Positions 1-7,517 of a stretch of DNA of 10,832 nucleotides are shown here, in pieces. The notes under the pieces are model-generated. The model was not told the DNA's origin. It ran no database searches and saw nothing but the letters and a program-made list of their open reading frames with translations. Origin of the DNA: a bacterium UBP2_UBA4780. Its GTDB lineage: Bacteria; Edwardsbacteria; AC1; EtOH8. The position numbers and the translations under genes were made by a program. The stretch covers positions 1 through 10,832 of the forward strand of contig DHHE01000058.1 in NCBI GenBank assembly GCA_002403115.1. Reading direction: 5' to 3'. Each line of letters begins with the position of its first letter. Within the stretch, counting starts at the first letter, position 1.

Positions 1-2568
1 CGCTACGCCGATCACGAGCTGAACGCCGCCCGCAAGCCATGGGACAAGGCCGAAGTCCGCCTGTGCCTGGCCTACCCGGACCGCTACGAGATCGGCATGT
101 CGAATTTGGGTCTGGCCATACTCTACTCGGTTGTCAACCGCCTGCCCTGGGCCCTGGCCGACCGGGCATATCTTCCGGCGCCGGATATGGAGGAAATCCT
201 CCGCACAGGTGGAAAGCCGCTGCGGGCCCTGGAGTCCGGCCGACCCCTGCGGGATTTCGACATCCTGGGGGTCTCGCTGCAGACGGAGCTCTGCTATACC
301 AACGTCCTGGCCATGCTGGACCTGGCCGGGATTCCATGGCGCGCCGCGGACCGCTCGGACAACGATCCCATAGTGCTGGCCGGAGGCTCCTGCTGCGCCA
401 ACCCGGAGCCGATGGCCGCCTTCTTCGACGCCATGGCTGTCGGAGATGGAGAAGAACTGATTGTCGAGATATGCCATCTCCTCCAAAACTCAAAATCCGA
501 ATCCCGAAATTCCAAACTGGCCAGGCTGGCTGGCATACCGGGAGTATATGTGCCTTCGGTGCATGACCCGCAGAAGGACACGATAAGCGCAAGGCATGCC
601 GGAAGCCTAAAACCCGAATACGCGCCGCACCCGCCGCTGGTGCCCCTGGTGGAGGTGACCCACGACCGGCTGACGGTGGAGATAGCCCGGGGCTGCACCC
701 GGGGCTGCCGTTTCTGCCAGGCCGGCATGCTTTACCGCCCCGTGAGGACCCGGGGACGGGACGAGGTGATCGATCTGGTCCAGCAGGGCCTGGCCGCCAG
801 CGGCTGGGAGGAGGTCTCGCTCCTGTCCCTGTCTTCGAGCGATTACCCGGACTTCTCCGGGCTCCTGGACGGGGTCAACGGAGTCTGCCTGGGCCAGCGG
901 GTTGCCGTCTCGGTGCCCTCGCTGCGCCTGGACGGATTCGACCAGGCCATGGCCGGATGCCTGAAGCGGATCAAGCGGTCCAGCCTGACCTTCGCCCCGG
1001 AGGCCGGCACCCAGCGTCTGCGGGACGCCATCAACAAGGGCATATCGGACGAACACCTGACCTCGGCCCTGGAGCTGGCCAGGCGCAACGGCTGGCAGGC
1101 GGTCAAGCTCTACTTCATGATCGGGCTGCCCACCGAGACCCGGGAGGACCTGGAGGGGATCATCGCCCTCTGCCGGCGGGCGTCAAAAATCGGGCTGAAC
1201 CTCAAGGTGACCATCTCGCCATACGTGCCGAAAGCCCAGACCCCGTTCCAATGGGAGCGGCAGGAAGGGCTGGAAAATCTCGAGGAGGAGATAGGGTTTC
1301 TCTCCCGGGGGCTCCGGATGCCCAGGGTCCAGGTTCACTGGCACGACCCCAGGTCGTCGGTGGTCGAGGGGGTCCTAGCCAGGGCGGGGCGGGAGGGGGC
1401 GGAGTTGGTAGAAAGCGCCTACCGTCAGGGCGCCAAGTCCGACCAGTGGTCCGAGCACTTCAAATGGGACGTCTGGCAGGCCGTCCTGGGCGGTTCGGGG
1501 ATCGGCTTTAAGAAGGCATTCGGAGCCAGGGACGCATCAGCCAGGCTTCCCTGGGCACATGTTGAGTACGGGGTTTCCGGCGATTTCCTGAGGGCAGAGC
1601 GGGATAAAGCGCTGGCCGGCCAGGCCACCGCCGACTGCCGGGAGCAGGGATGCCACGGGTGCGGAGCGGAATGCGAAAAACAGAGGGCAGCCCCTCGACT
1701 TCGCTCGGGACAAGAAGATGGTCCTTCGACTGAGCTCAGGATAAAAGGGCAGAATGGTGGAACCGGCCTGCCAGAGGCGGTCGCGGCACCCACGGGGACC
1801 CCTGCGGAGGGCAGCGCCTACGGACGCGGCAAGAGGGTTGCGTCCCATCGACCGCAGATATCCGGCACCAGGTTCAGGATCAAGTACGCCAAGGGGCCGG
1901 AGCTGCGGTGCATTTCGCATCTGGACCTGATGAGGCTGTGGCAAAGGGCCATCAGAAGAGCCGGCCTTCCGGTAGCCTACTCGCAGGGTTTCTCGCCGCA
2001 CCAGAAGGTCTCTTTCGGGCCGCCCCTGCCGCTGGGGATGACCAGCCGGGGCGAGTACCTGGATCTGCAGATGGAAAAACCCTTTGCCGGAGACGTCTCG
2101 GCCGCTCTCAAACCTGTCATGAACCCGGGCCTTGAGATCTTGGGCGTCAGGCCGGTCTTGAAGGAAAGCCAGTCGCTTTCCAGCTGGGTAGGGGCGGCCG
2201 AATACGAGGTTGCCATCGACGGAAATGCCTCCGGACAATCCGGTAAAATTGCGGACGAGTGGGACCGAAGGTCCGAAGAAAAGGCAAAATGGTTCCTGGT
2301 GACGGTGAGGAAGGGGCAGAGGATAGAGGTCGACTTGATTAAACAAATCTATGGCATTAAATCGATAAAACACAATAAGTTATCAATAATAATTAAAGTT
2401 ATGGACAAAGGTGCCAAACCCCAGGAGATCATTGCCAAACTGCTTTCAGCCGGGGATGGAGAAGCTGGGCACGGCATTGAACGCGTCGAGCTTTATCATG
2501 TCACCGAACGGGGTCTGGTCAAGCCGCTTGAGTCGGCAGAAGAAAGTGAATTTGTCGCCAGGGCTTGA
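1..2568 (+). CDS. Radical SAM protein fused to DUF2344 (TIGR03960/TIGR03936-like), 5' end outside window
   Basis: The open frame runs from base 1 to TGA at 2566-2568, 855 visible residues. The in-frame ATG at 97 is internal, because the residues before it (LCLAYPDRYEIG) match the family's conserved N-terminus, so the true start lies upstream of the window. Order of parts, counting from base 1: an N-terminal Rossmann/B12-binding-like region (to about 200); the radical SAM core with the cluster motif CTRGCRFC (Cys232, Cys236, Cys239; CX3CX2C), which binds 4Fe-4S and S-adenosylmethionine; a small Cys motif DCREQGCHGCGAEC (546-558) that may bind metal; a linker; and DUF2344 from about 624 (RFRIKYAKG, then CISHLDLMRLWQRA and YSQGFSPHQKVSFGPPLPLG). 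Such fusions occur in several anaerobic lineages, often near RNase G and ribosomal genes; their substrate is unknown to me. Oddities are in-frame repeat DNA at about 481-516 and 1692-1745, and an AT-rich patch at 2335-2405. Family assignment is firm; function is not. Confidence 0.93.
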   Translation, partial: RYADHELNAARKPWDKAEVRLCLAYPDRYEIGMSNLGLAILYSVVNRLPWALADRAYLPAPDMEEILRTGGKPLRALESGRPLRDFDILGVSLQTELCYTNVLAMLDLAGIPWRAADRSDNDPIVLAGGSCCANPEPMAAFFDAMAVGDGEELIVEICHLLQNSKSESRNSKLARLAGIPGVYVPSVHDPQKDTISARHAGSLKPEYAPHPPLVPLVEVTHDRLTVEIARGCTRGCRFCQAGMLYRPVRTRGRDEVIDLVQQGLAASGWEEVSLLSLSSSDYPDFSGLLDGVNGVCLGQRVAVSVPSLRLDGFDQAMAGCLKRIKRSSLTFAPEAGTQRLRDAINKGISDEHLTSALELARRNGWQAVKLYFMIGLPTETREDLEGIIALCRRASKIGLNLKVTISPYVPKAQTPFQWERQEGLENLEEEIGFLSRGLRMPRVQVHWHDPRSSVVEGVLARAGREGAELVESAYRQGAKSDQWSEHFKWDVWQAVLGGSGIGFKKAFGARDASARLPWAHVEYGVSGDFLRAERDKALAGQATADCREQGCHGCGAECEKQRAAPRLRSGQEDGPSTELRIKGQNGGTGLPEAVAAPTGTPAEGSAYGRGKRVASHRPQISGTRFRIKYAKGPELRCISHLDLMRLWQRAIRRAGLPVAYSQGFSPHQKVSFGPPLPLGMTSRGEYLDLQMEKPFAGDVSAALKPVMNPGLEILGVRPVLKESQSLSSWVGAAEYEVAIDGNASGQSGKIADEWDRRSEEKAKWFLVTVRKGQRIEVDLIKQIYGIKSIKHNKLSIIIKVMDKGAKPQEIIAKLLSAGDGEAGHGIERVELYHVTERGLVKPLESAEESEFVARA
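481..516. repeat. AT-rich low-complexity insert inside the radical SAM gene
   Basis: An A-rich stretch with reiterated CCGAA/CCCGAAA-like units interrupts otherwise GC-rich coding sequence, and encodes a Ser/Lys/Asn-rich segment (LLQNSKSESRNSK, about residues 161-173). It lies just before the conserved LAGIPGVYVPS segment. From memory of the family, this is a variable spot between the GDGEE helix and GVYVP. It resembles the AT-rich tracts at 4663-4691 and 8971-9001. That it is a repeat element rather than ordinary divergence is inferred. Confidence 0.35.
1692..1745. repeat. Two copies of a short TCGACT..GCTC..GGA repeat, in frame within a coding linker
   Basis: Unit 1 (1692-1714) and unit 2 (1723-1745) match at about 17 of 23 positions. 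The shared core is CC.TCGACT..GCTC.GGA.AA, with start points 31 bases apart. Read on the minus strand these are the CCTGAGC...GTCGAAGG-type sequence seen as dispersed intergenic repeats in many bacterial genomes. They encode low-complexity residues (about 565-582) in the linker between the Cys motif and DUF2344, and keep the frame. Unit 2 contains the palindrome TGAGCTCA. Similar TCGA-rich words fill the intergenic gap after groEL. Confidence 0.65.
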
Positions 2569-2593
2569 AATTTGATTGAAAATTGATTATAAT
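2565..2593 (+). promoter_or_regulatory. groES-groEL promoter, sigma-70 type
   Basis: A -35 box TTGAAA (2565-2570) and a perfect -10 box TATAAT (2588-2593) are separated by exactly 17 bases, in an AT-rich island that contrasts with the GC-rich flanks. The -35 box overlaps the TGA stop of the upstream gene. Transcription should begin near 2600, giving a leader of about 50 bases before groES. No CIRCE element (TTAGCACTC-N9-GAGTGCTAA) and no clear sigma-32 box are visible, so HrcA control of this promoter is not supported by the sequence. Confidence 0.8.
2566..2587 (+). repeat. Tandem 11-bp direct repeat in the groES promoter
   Basis: TGAAATTTGAT (2566-2576) is followed immediately by TGAAAATTGAT (2577-2587); 10 of 11 bases are identical. 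The pair fills the -35 box and all of the spacer up to the -10 box, with a period of about one helical turn. This could be an operator half-site pair or a chance product of AT-rich composition. Confidence 0.5.
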
Positions 2594-2651
2594 TATAGGC
2601 TAATGCTTCAAAACATAAAAAGTTATAAACAAAAAACAATGGAGGTCGGGA

Positions 2652-2954
2652 ATGTCAACCGTCGACAAGCTTAAGCCCCTGGGGGACAGGGTGGTGGTCA
2701 AGGCTTTGGAGTCCAAAGAGGTCAAGAAGGGCGGCATCATCATTCCGGATACCGCCAAGGAGAAGCCCATGGAGGGGGAGGTGATGGCGGTGGGCCCGGG
2801 CAAGGTCTCCGACAACGGAACCAGGATCGCCATGGACGTGAAGAAGGGTGACAAGGTCCTCTACGGGAAATACTCGGGAACCGAGGTCAAGATAGACGAT
2901 GAGGAGTACCTCATCATGCACTCCGAGGACATCATGGCCGTGATCGGCGCATAG
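2652..2954 (+). CDS. groES: Co-chaperonin GroES (Hsp10)
   Basis: A 100-residue protein of normal Hsp10 length. It forms the seven-membered lid that caps GroEL and encloses substrate protein in the cytoplasm. The N-terminal LKPLGDRVVVKALE, the mobile-loop region KEVKKGGIIIPDTAKEKP that contacts GroEL, the GEVMAVGPGK strand and the C-terminal EYLIMHSEDIMAVIG are all family-typical. The start is set by GGAGG at 2641-2645, six bases before ATG 2652. groEL follows after 56 bases without a terminator, so the two are co-transcribed from the promoter at 2565-2593. Confidence 0.98.
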   Translation: MSTVDKLKPLGDRVVVKALESKEVKKGGIIIPDTAKEKPMEGEVMAVGPGKVSDNGTRIAMDVKKGDKVLYGKYSGTEVKIDDEEYLIMHSEDIMAVIGA

Positions 2955-3010
2955 GGCGGGGAGCTCGGCAATAAACAAACTGAAGAAAATTATTTAGGAG
3001 ACCATGGAAA

Positions 3011-4654
<1,644 letters not shown>

Positions 4655-4662
4655 TAACCGGG

Positions 4663-4691
4663 AAAACGAATAGCCAAAGCGAAAACGAAGC
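4663..4691. repeat. AAAACGAA-N11-AAAACGAA tract after groEL
   Basis: Two AAAACGAA words (4663-4670 and 4682-4689) lie just after the groEL stop and abut the terminator stem. The same pattern, AAAACGAAT then about 10 bases then GAAAACGAA..GC, recurs at 8971-9001 across the 3' end of ispH. The match suggests a small dispersed repeat, though the A-rich tract also precedes the terminator as expected for such sites. Confidence 0.4.
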
Positions 4692-4712
4692 CCCGCCGAA
4701 AGGCGGGGTTTT
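4691..4712 (+). terminator. Intrinsic terminator of the groES-groEL operon
   Basis: A perfect 7-bp GC stem, CCCCGCC/GGCGGGG, is closed by a GAAA tetraloop and followed at once by TTTT (4709-4712). It lies 36 bases past the groEL stop. It ends the chaperonin transcript and separates it from the repeat-rich gap that follows. Confidence 0.93.
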
Positions 4713-4758
4713 CGCATGATTTACCAAACTTTGGCAAAAAACACCAGACATGCGTTCA

Positions 4759-4785
4759 TCTCGATGCTTCAACTACGCTCAGCAC
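4759..4785 (+). repeat. Partial copy of the left arm of the TCGAG inverted-repeat element
   Basis: TCTCGATGCTTC followed by CTCAGCAC resembles the left arm of the full elements at 4871-4901 and 6569-6600, with divergent bases between. No matching right arm lies nearby. It looks like a degenerate or truncated copy at the start of the 4713-5400 gene-free gap. Confidence 0.55.
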
Positions 4786-4852
4786 GTGTTTATCCTGGGT
4801 TGCAGCGAAGGATTTTTGTCGAGACCTGAACCCGCCGAAGCGCTCACCACGA

Positions 4853-5089
4853 GTCGAGTGCCCGCCTGGCCTCGATGCTTCGATGCACTCAGCACAGGTA
4901 CAGCCGCGCATCGAGTAATCCGCCGGGCCTCGATACAGCCAAAGCTTACTCGGCCATCGGCGGATTGTCCCTCGGCAGGACTTCGGCGAGCCAGTCGAGC
5001 CGCTCGGGAACAATCGAGATGAGCGGCCACTCGACCATCGGCGGGCGTACCTGTGCCGAGCCGGGTCGAGGCACCGAGACGCCGGCCAA
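4853..5089. repeat. TCGAG-rich inverted-repeat element, copy A
   Basis: A roughly 237-bp non-coding element in the groEL-hisC gap. Its left end (4853-4901) matches copy B (6552-6600) at 45 of 49 positions. Its right end (5013-5089) matches 6658-6733 closely. The arms are inverted relative to each other: CTCAGCACAGGTAC (4888-4901) pairs with GTACCTGTGCCGAG (5047-5060) at 13 of 14 positions, and flanking words (CTCGATGCTTCGA against TCGAGGCACCGAG; ATCGAGT against ACTCGACCAT) extend the pairing to about 50 bp per arm. The central part is specific to this copy. No transposase or convincing frame is present, so it resembles a MITE or a large palindromic intergenic repeat. Confidence 0.8.
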
Positions 5090-5101
5090 CACTTCGGCGG
5101 G

Positions 5102-5155
5102 TTCGACAAGCCCGCACTGAGCACTTCGGCTTGGCTCAGTGAAAACTTTGTCGAA
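5102..5155. repeat. Two-step palindrome (potential cruciform or hairpin)
   Basis: Outer arms TTCGACAA (5102-5109) and TTGTCGAA (5148-5155) are perfect complements. Inner arms CACTGAGC (5115-5122) and GCTCAGTG (5134-5141) are also perfect, around an 11-base loop. Small unpaired stretches lie between them. TTCGACAAG..CTCAG is a word common in dispersed bacterial repeats. No U-run follows, so it is not called a terminator. Confidence 0.75.
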
Positions 5156-5208
5156 ATGCTCAGTGCACGCAGGCTCGGTGCATGTCTGTATCGAGCTTAG
5201 CCGAGGTA

Positions 5209-5223
5209 GTCGAGGTCCTCGAC
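5209..5223. repeat. GTCGAGG-T-CCTCGAC palindrome
   Basis: A perfect 7-bp inverted repeat around a single central base, at the right edge of the TCGAG-rich zone. After about 5230 the sequence turns AT-rich and the repeat words stop. Confidence 0.6.
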
Positions 5224-5272
5224 GGCCGCGTGCCTTTGATTAGCGCTTTGCGATATGTGATAAAGTCAAGGT

Positions 5273-5341
5273 TATGGTTTTATATCTGGCGTTAAAGTCT
5301 TATTCAGTATTGCGTTGCAGACCTCACGACCCAAAACCATA
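5273..5341. other. AT-rich leader with a 9-bp inverted repeat upstream of hisC
   Basis: TATGGTTTT (5273-5281) and AAAACCATA (5333-5341) are perfect complements 51 bases apart, ending just before the predicted hisC -35 box. The word TAAAGT recurs nearby (5261, 5293, 5360). This could be an operator or DNA-looping site. I recognise no known operator, T-box or riboswitch here. Confidence 0.35.
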
Positions 5342-5346
5342 TTTAC

Positions 5347-5375
5347 TTGCTTTACACCGTAAAGTTTGATATAAT
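5347..5375 (+). promoter_or_regulatory. Probable hisC promoter
   Basis: A perfect -10 box TATAAT (5370-5375) lies 17 bases after a weak -35 box TTGCTT (5347-5352) in an AT-rich island. A transcript starting near 5382 would carry the GGAAG ribosome site at 5393-5397. This also argues against starting hisC at the in-frame TTG at 5347, which would sit inside the promoter. Confidence 0.6.
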
Positions 5376-5403
5376 AACGTTTTACTTTTCTCGGAAGACG
5401 AGC

Positions 5404-6516
5404 ATGACGCCCCAAACCAGGCCCAACGTCCAGACCATCAGCCCCTATATCCCGGGCAAACCCATCGACGAGGTGCGGCGGGAGCTCGGGATCAAGGGCG
5501 CCATCCTCAAGCTGGCCTCCAACGAGAACCCGCTGGGTCCCTCCAGGCTGGCCGTCAAGGCCATGCGCAAGTACCTGCGCGAGGTCAGCCAGTATCCGGA
5601 CGACGGCTGTTATCTGCTGGGCAAGAGGCTGGCCCTGCATCTGGGCGTCAGGGAGGACCAGCTGATATTCGGCAACGGGTCGGTGGAGGTCATCGATTTC
5701 ATCATCAAGTCCTTCGTGGCCCCGGGCGACCAGGTGGTCATGGCCGACCAGGCCTTCATCATGTACAAGATCGCGGCCAAGGTGGCCGACGCCAAGGCGA
5801 CCATGGTCCCCCTGAAGAACTTCACTCACGACCTGGAGGCCATGGCCCGGGCGGTGACGCCGCAGACCAAGGTGGCGGTGATCGCCAATCCCAACAACCC
5901 CACCGGGACCATGGTCAGCCAGGAGCAGGCCAGGGATTTCCTGAAAAAGGTGCCCGAGAGCTGCCTGGTTGTCTTCGACGAGGCCTATTACGAGTACATC
6001 AGGAGGACGGATTTCCCTGACAGCATCAGGATGCTGGCCGACCATCCCAATCTCATCATCCTGCGGACGTTCTCCAAGATATACGGCCTGGCCGGGATGC
6101 GGGTGGGCTACGGCATAGGGCATCCGGACCTGGTGGCCGCCATACGCAAGGTGCGCCTGCCGTTCAACGTCGGCCTGATGTCCCAGGTGGCCTGCCAGGC
6201 GGCCCTGGACGACGTCAAGCACCTGGAGGCCAGCCGGCAGATGAACGACCTGGGCAAGGAGTTCCTCTACCAGCAGTTCGACCGGACGGGCTTGTTCTAC
6301 GTGCCGTCAGAGGGGAATTTCATCCTGATAGATCCCAAGGTGGATTCGGACCTGCTGTTCACCGAACTTCAGAAGCTGGGGGTAATCGTCCGCCCGGTGA
6401 AGAACTACGGGTTCCCGACGGCCCTGCGGGTGACGGTGGGCACCATGAAGCAGAACAAGAGGCTGGTGAGGTCCCTGAAAACCGCCCTGAGGGCGCTGCG
6501 CAAAAAGGGGAGCTGA
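5404..6516 (+). CDS. hisC: Histidinol-phosphate aminotransferase (HisC family)
   Basis: A 370-residue fold-type I PLP aminotransferase. HisC moves an amino group between glutamate and imidazole acetol phosphate in histidine synthesis; relatives act on aromatic amino acids. The family signatures are LASNENPLGPS (37-47), YPDDGCYLLGKRLA (64-77), ANPNNPTGT (161-169), DEAYYEY (192-198), SKIYGLAGMRVGY with the PLP lysine at Lys225, and C-terminal LRVTVGT with the carboxylate-binding arginine at 342. ATG 5404 has GGAAG six bases upstream, and the protein begins in the normal way (PNVQTISPYIPGKP). No other his genes are adjacent and gene-free gaps flank it, so it seems to be its own transcription unit. 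The HisC family is secure; dual use for aromatic amino acids is possible. Confidence 0.93.
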   Translation: MTPQTRPNVQTISPYIPGKPIDEVRRELGIKGAILKLASNENPLGPSRLAVKAMRKYLREVSQYPDDGCYLLGKRLALHLGVREDQLIFGNGSVEVIDFIIKSFVAPGDQVVMADQAFIMYKIAAKVADAKATMVPLKNFTHDLEAMARAVTPQTKVAVIANPNNPTGTMVSQEQARDFLKKVPESCLVVFDEAYYEYIRRTDFPDSIRMLADHPNLIILRTFSKIYGLAGMRVGYGIGHPDLVAAIRKVRLPFNVGLMSQVACQAALDDVKHLEASRQMNDLGKEFLYQQFDRTGLFYVPSEGNFILIDPKVDSDLLFTELQKLGVIVRPVKNYGFPTALRVTVGTMKQNKRLVRSLKTALRALRKKGS

Positions 6517-6542
6517 TCTGCGGCTTTCCGTCAGCGAGATAC

Positions 6543-6733
6543 TGGCCGGCCGTCGAGTGTCCGCCTAGTCTCGATGCTTCGATGCACTCAGCACAAGTAC
6601 TTCGGCTAGCTCAGCACAGGTACAGCCGATTATCGAGTAGAAACGGAAACTGTTCATATCGAGATAACGGCTACTCGACCACCGGCGGGCGTACTTGTGC
6701 CGAGCTGGGTCGAGGTGCCGAGACGCCGGCCAA
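6543..6733. repeat. TCGAG-rich inverted-repeat element, copy B
   Basis: A roughly 190-bp element filling much of the 6517-6833 gap between hisC and cmk. It has perfect 8-bp terminal inverted repeats, TGGCCGGC (6543-6550) and GCCGGCCA (6725-6732). The inner arms CTCAGCACAAGTAC (6587-6600) and GTACTTGTGCCGAG (6691-6704) pair at 13 of 14 positions. The left arm word is duplicated (6610-6623) relative to copy A, and the core (about 6640-6657) differs from copy A. No target-site duplication is obvious at the flanks. An open frame crosses it into cmk, but that is a by-product of the repeat. Confidence 0.8.
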
Positions 6734-6833
6734 TGCTACAGTCGTATGCGAAGCCATTTCAAGGATAGGCCGTTTAGCATTCTGCCATTTCCCTCACCCT
6801 GCGGGACAAGCCAAAGCCTTCGTGGTTCGCCCA
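6734..6833 (+). other. Leader of the cmk cluster with repeat-like fragment
   Basis: This stretch must carry the cmk leader, but I see no convincing -35/-10 pair and no strong ribosome site before ATG 6834. The words CCTGCGGGACAAGCC and CCTTCGTGGTTCGCC (6798-6831) resemble the GGACAAG and CTTCGTGGTTCG words typical of dispersed repeats, so a further repeat fragment probably reaches the cmk start codon. Confidence 0.35.
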
Positions 6834-7517
6834 ATGGATAAGAAGCTGGTGATCGCCATAGACGGGCCGGCGGCCTCGGGCAAGAGCACCACCGCCAAGC
6901 TGGTGGCCAATAGGCTGGGGTACCTTTACATCGACACCGGGGCCATGTACCGGGCGATGGGCCTCAAGGCCGGGCAGCTTGGGATCCCGATCTCCGACAG
7001 CGGCTCGATCGCGGCCATGGCCGAGGCCACCGTCATCACCCAGAAGCCCGGCCGCAAAGGAGTGACCACCTTTCTGGACGGACGGGACGTCAGCCGGGAG
7101 ATCCGCACCCCCGAGGCCTCGCAGCTGGCCTCGGACATCTCCACCATCCCGGCGGTGCGGCGGCGGCTGGTGGCCCAGCAGCAGGAGATGGGCAAGGACG
7201 GGGGTGTGGTGATGGAGGGCCGCGACATAACCACCGTGGTCTTCCCGGAGGCCGAGGTCAAGGTCTACATGGAGGCCTCGGTCGAGGAGAGGGCCAGGCG
7301 CCGCCAGGCCGAACTGGCCAGGAAGGGGATGCCGGCGACCCTGGCCGAGATAGAAGAGCAGATTCGCGCCCGCGACCGGCAGGACAGCACCCGGGCCGAC
7401 AGTCCGCTTTTAAGGGCCGCCGGGGCGCTGGTGATCGACACCACCGGCCTGACGATCGAGCTGCAGGTGGAAATGGTTCTGGAAGAGGCCTTCAAGGCGG
7501 GGGCGCGGCGGGAATGA
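6834..7517 (+). CDS. cmk: Cytidylate (CMP/dCMP) kinase
   Basis: A 227-residue cytoplasmic NMP kinase that phosphorylates CMP and dCMP with ATP. It shows the Walker A loop GPAASGKST (11-19), the DTGAMYRA segment (34-41), DGRDVSREIRTPE and EGRDITTVVFPEA in the CMP-binding region, and the lid motif RDRQDSTRADSPL. ATG 6834 gives the canonical N-terminus MDKKLVIAIDGPAASGKS. The frame stays open upstream to 6582, but that part is translated repeat DNA and is excluded. GRDITT replaces the usual GRDIGT, a mild change. The stop overlaps the plsC start as ATGA, so the genes are translationally coupled. No clear ribosome site precedes it. Confidence 0.96.
   Translation: MDKKLVIAIDGPAASGKSTTAKLVANRLGYLYIDTGAMYRAMGLKAGQLGIPISDSGSIAAMAEATVITQKPGRKGVTTFLDGRDVSREIRTPEASQLASDISTIPAVRRRLVAQQQEMGKDGGVVMEGRDITTVVFPEAEVKVYMEASVEERARRRQAELARKGMPATLAEIEEQIRARDRQDSTRADSPLLRAAGALVIDTTGLTIELQVEMVLEEAFKAGARRE

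Noticed and set aside
2569..2651. CIRCE element before groES
   Set aside because: I looked for TTAGCACTC and its inverted partner and found neither.
4750..5124. Several 80-120 residue frames on both strands in the groEL-hisC gap
   Set aside because: They overlap one another, coincide with inverted repeats and have no ribosome site or recognisable domain.
4853..5223. CRISPR array
   Set aside because: The repeated words are inverted, unequally spaced and variable in length, without regular spacers, and no cas genes are present.
5347..5403. Extended HisC start at TTG 5347
   Set aside because: The TTG sits in the predicted -35 box and the extra residues precede the normal family start. ATG 5404 has a ribosome site at the right distance.
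6482..6494. Hairpin CGCCCTGAGGGCG near the hisC 3' end as a terminator
   Set aside because: It lies within the coding sequence, has a tiny loop and is not followed by a U-run.
6582..6833. Extended CMP kinase start at 6582
   Set aside because: The extension translates the repeat element. The canonical N-terminus begins at 6834.
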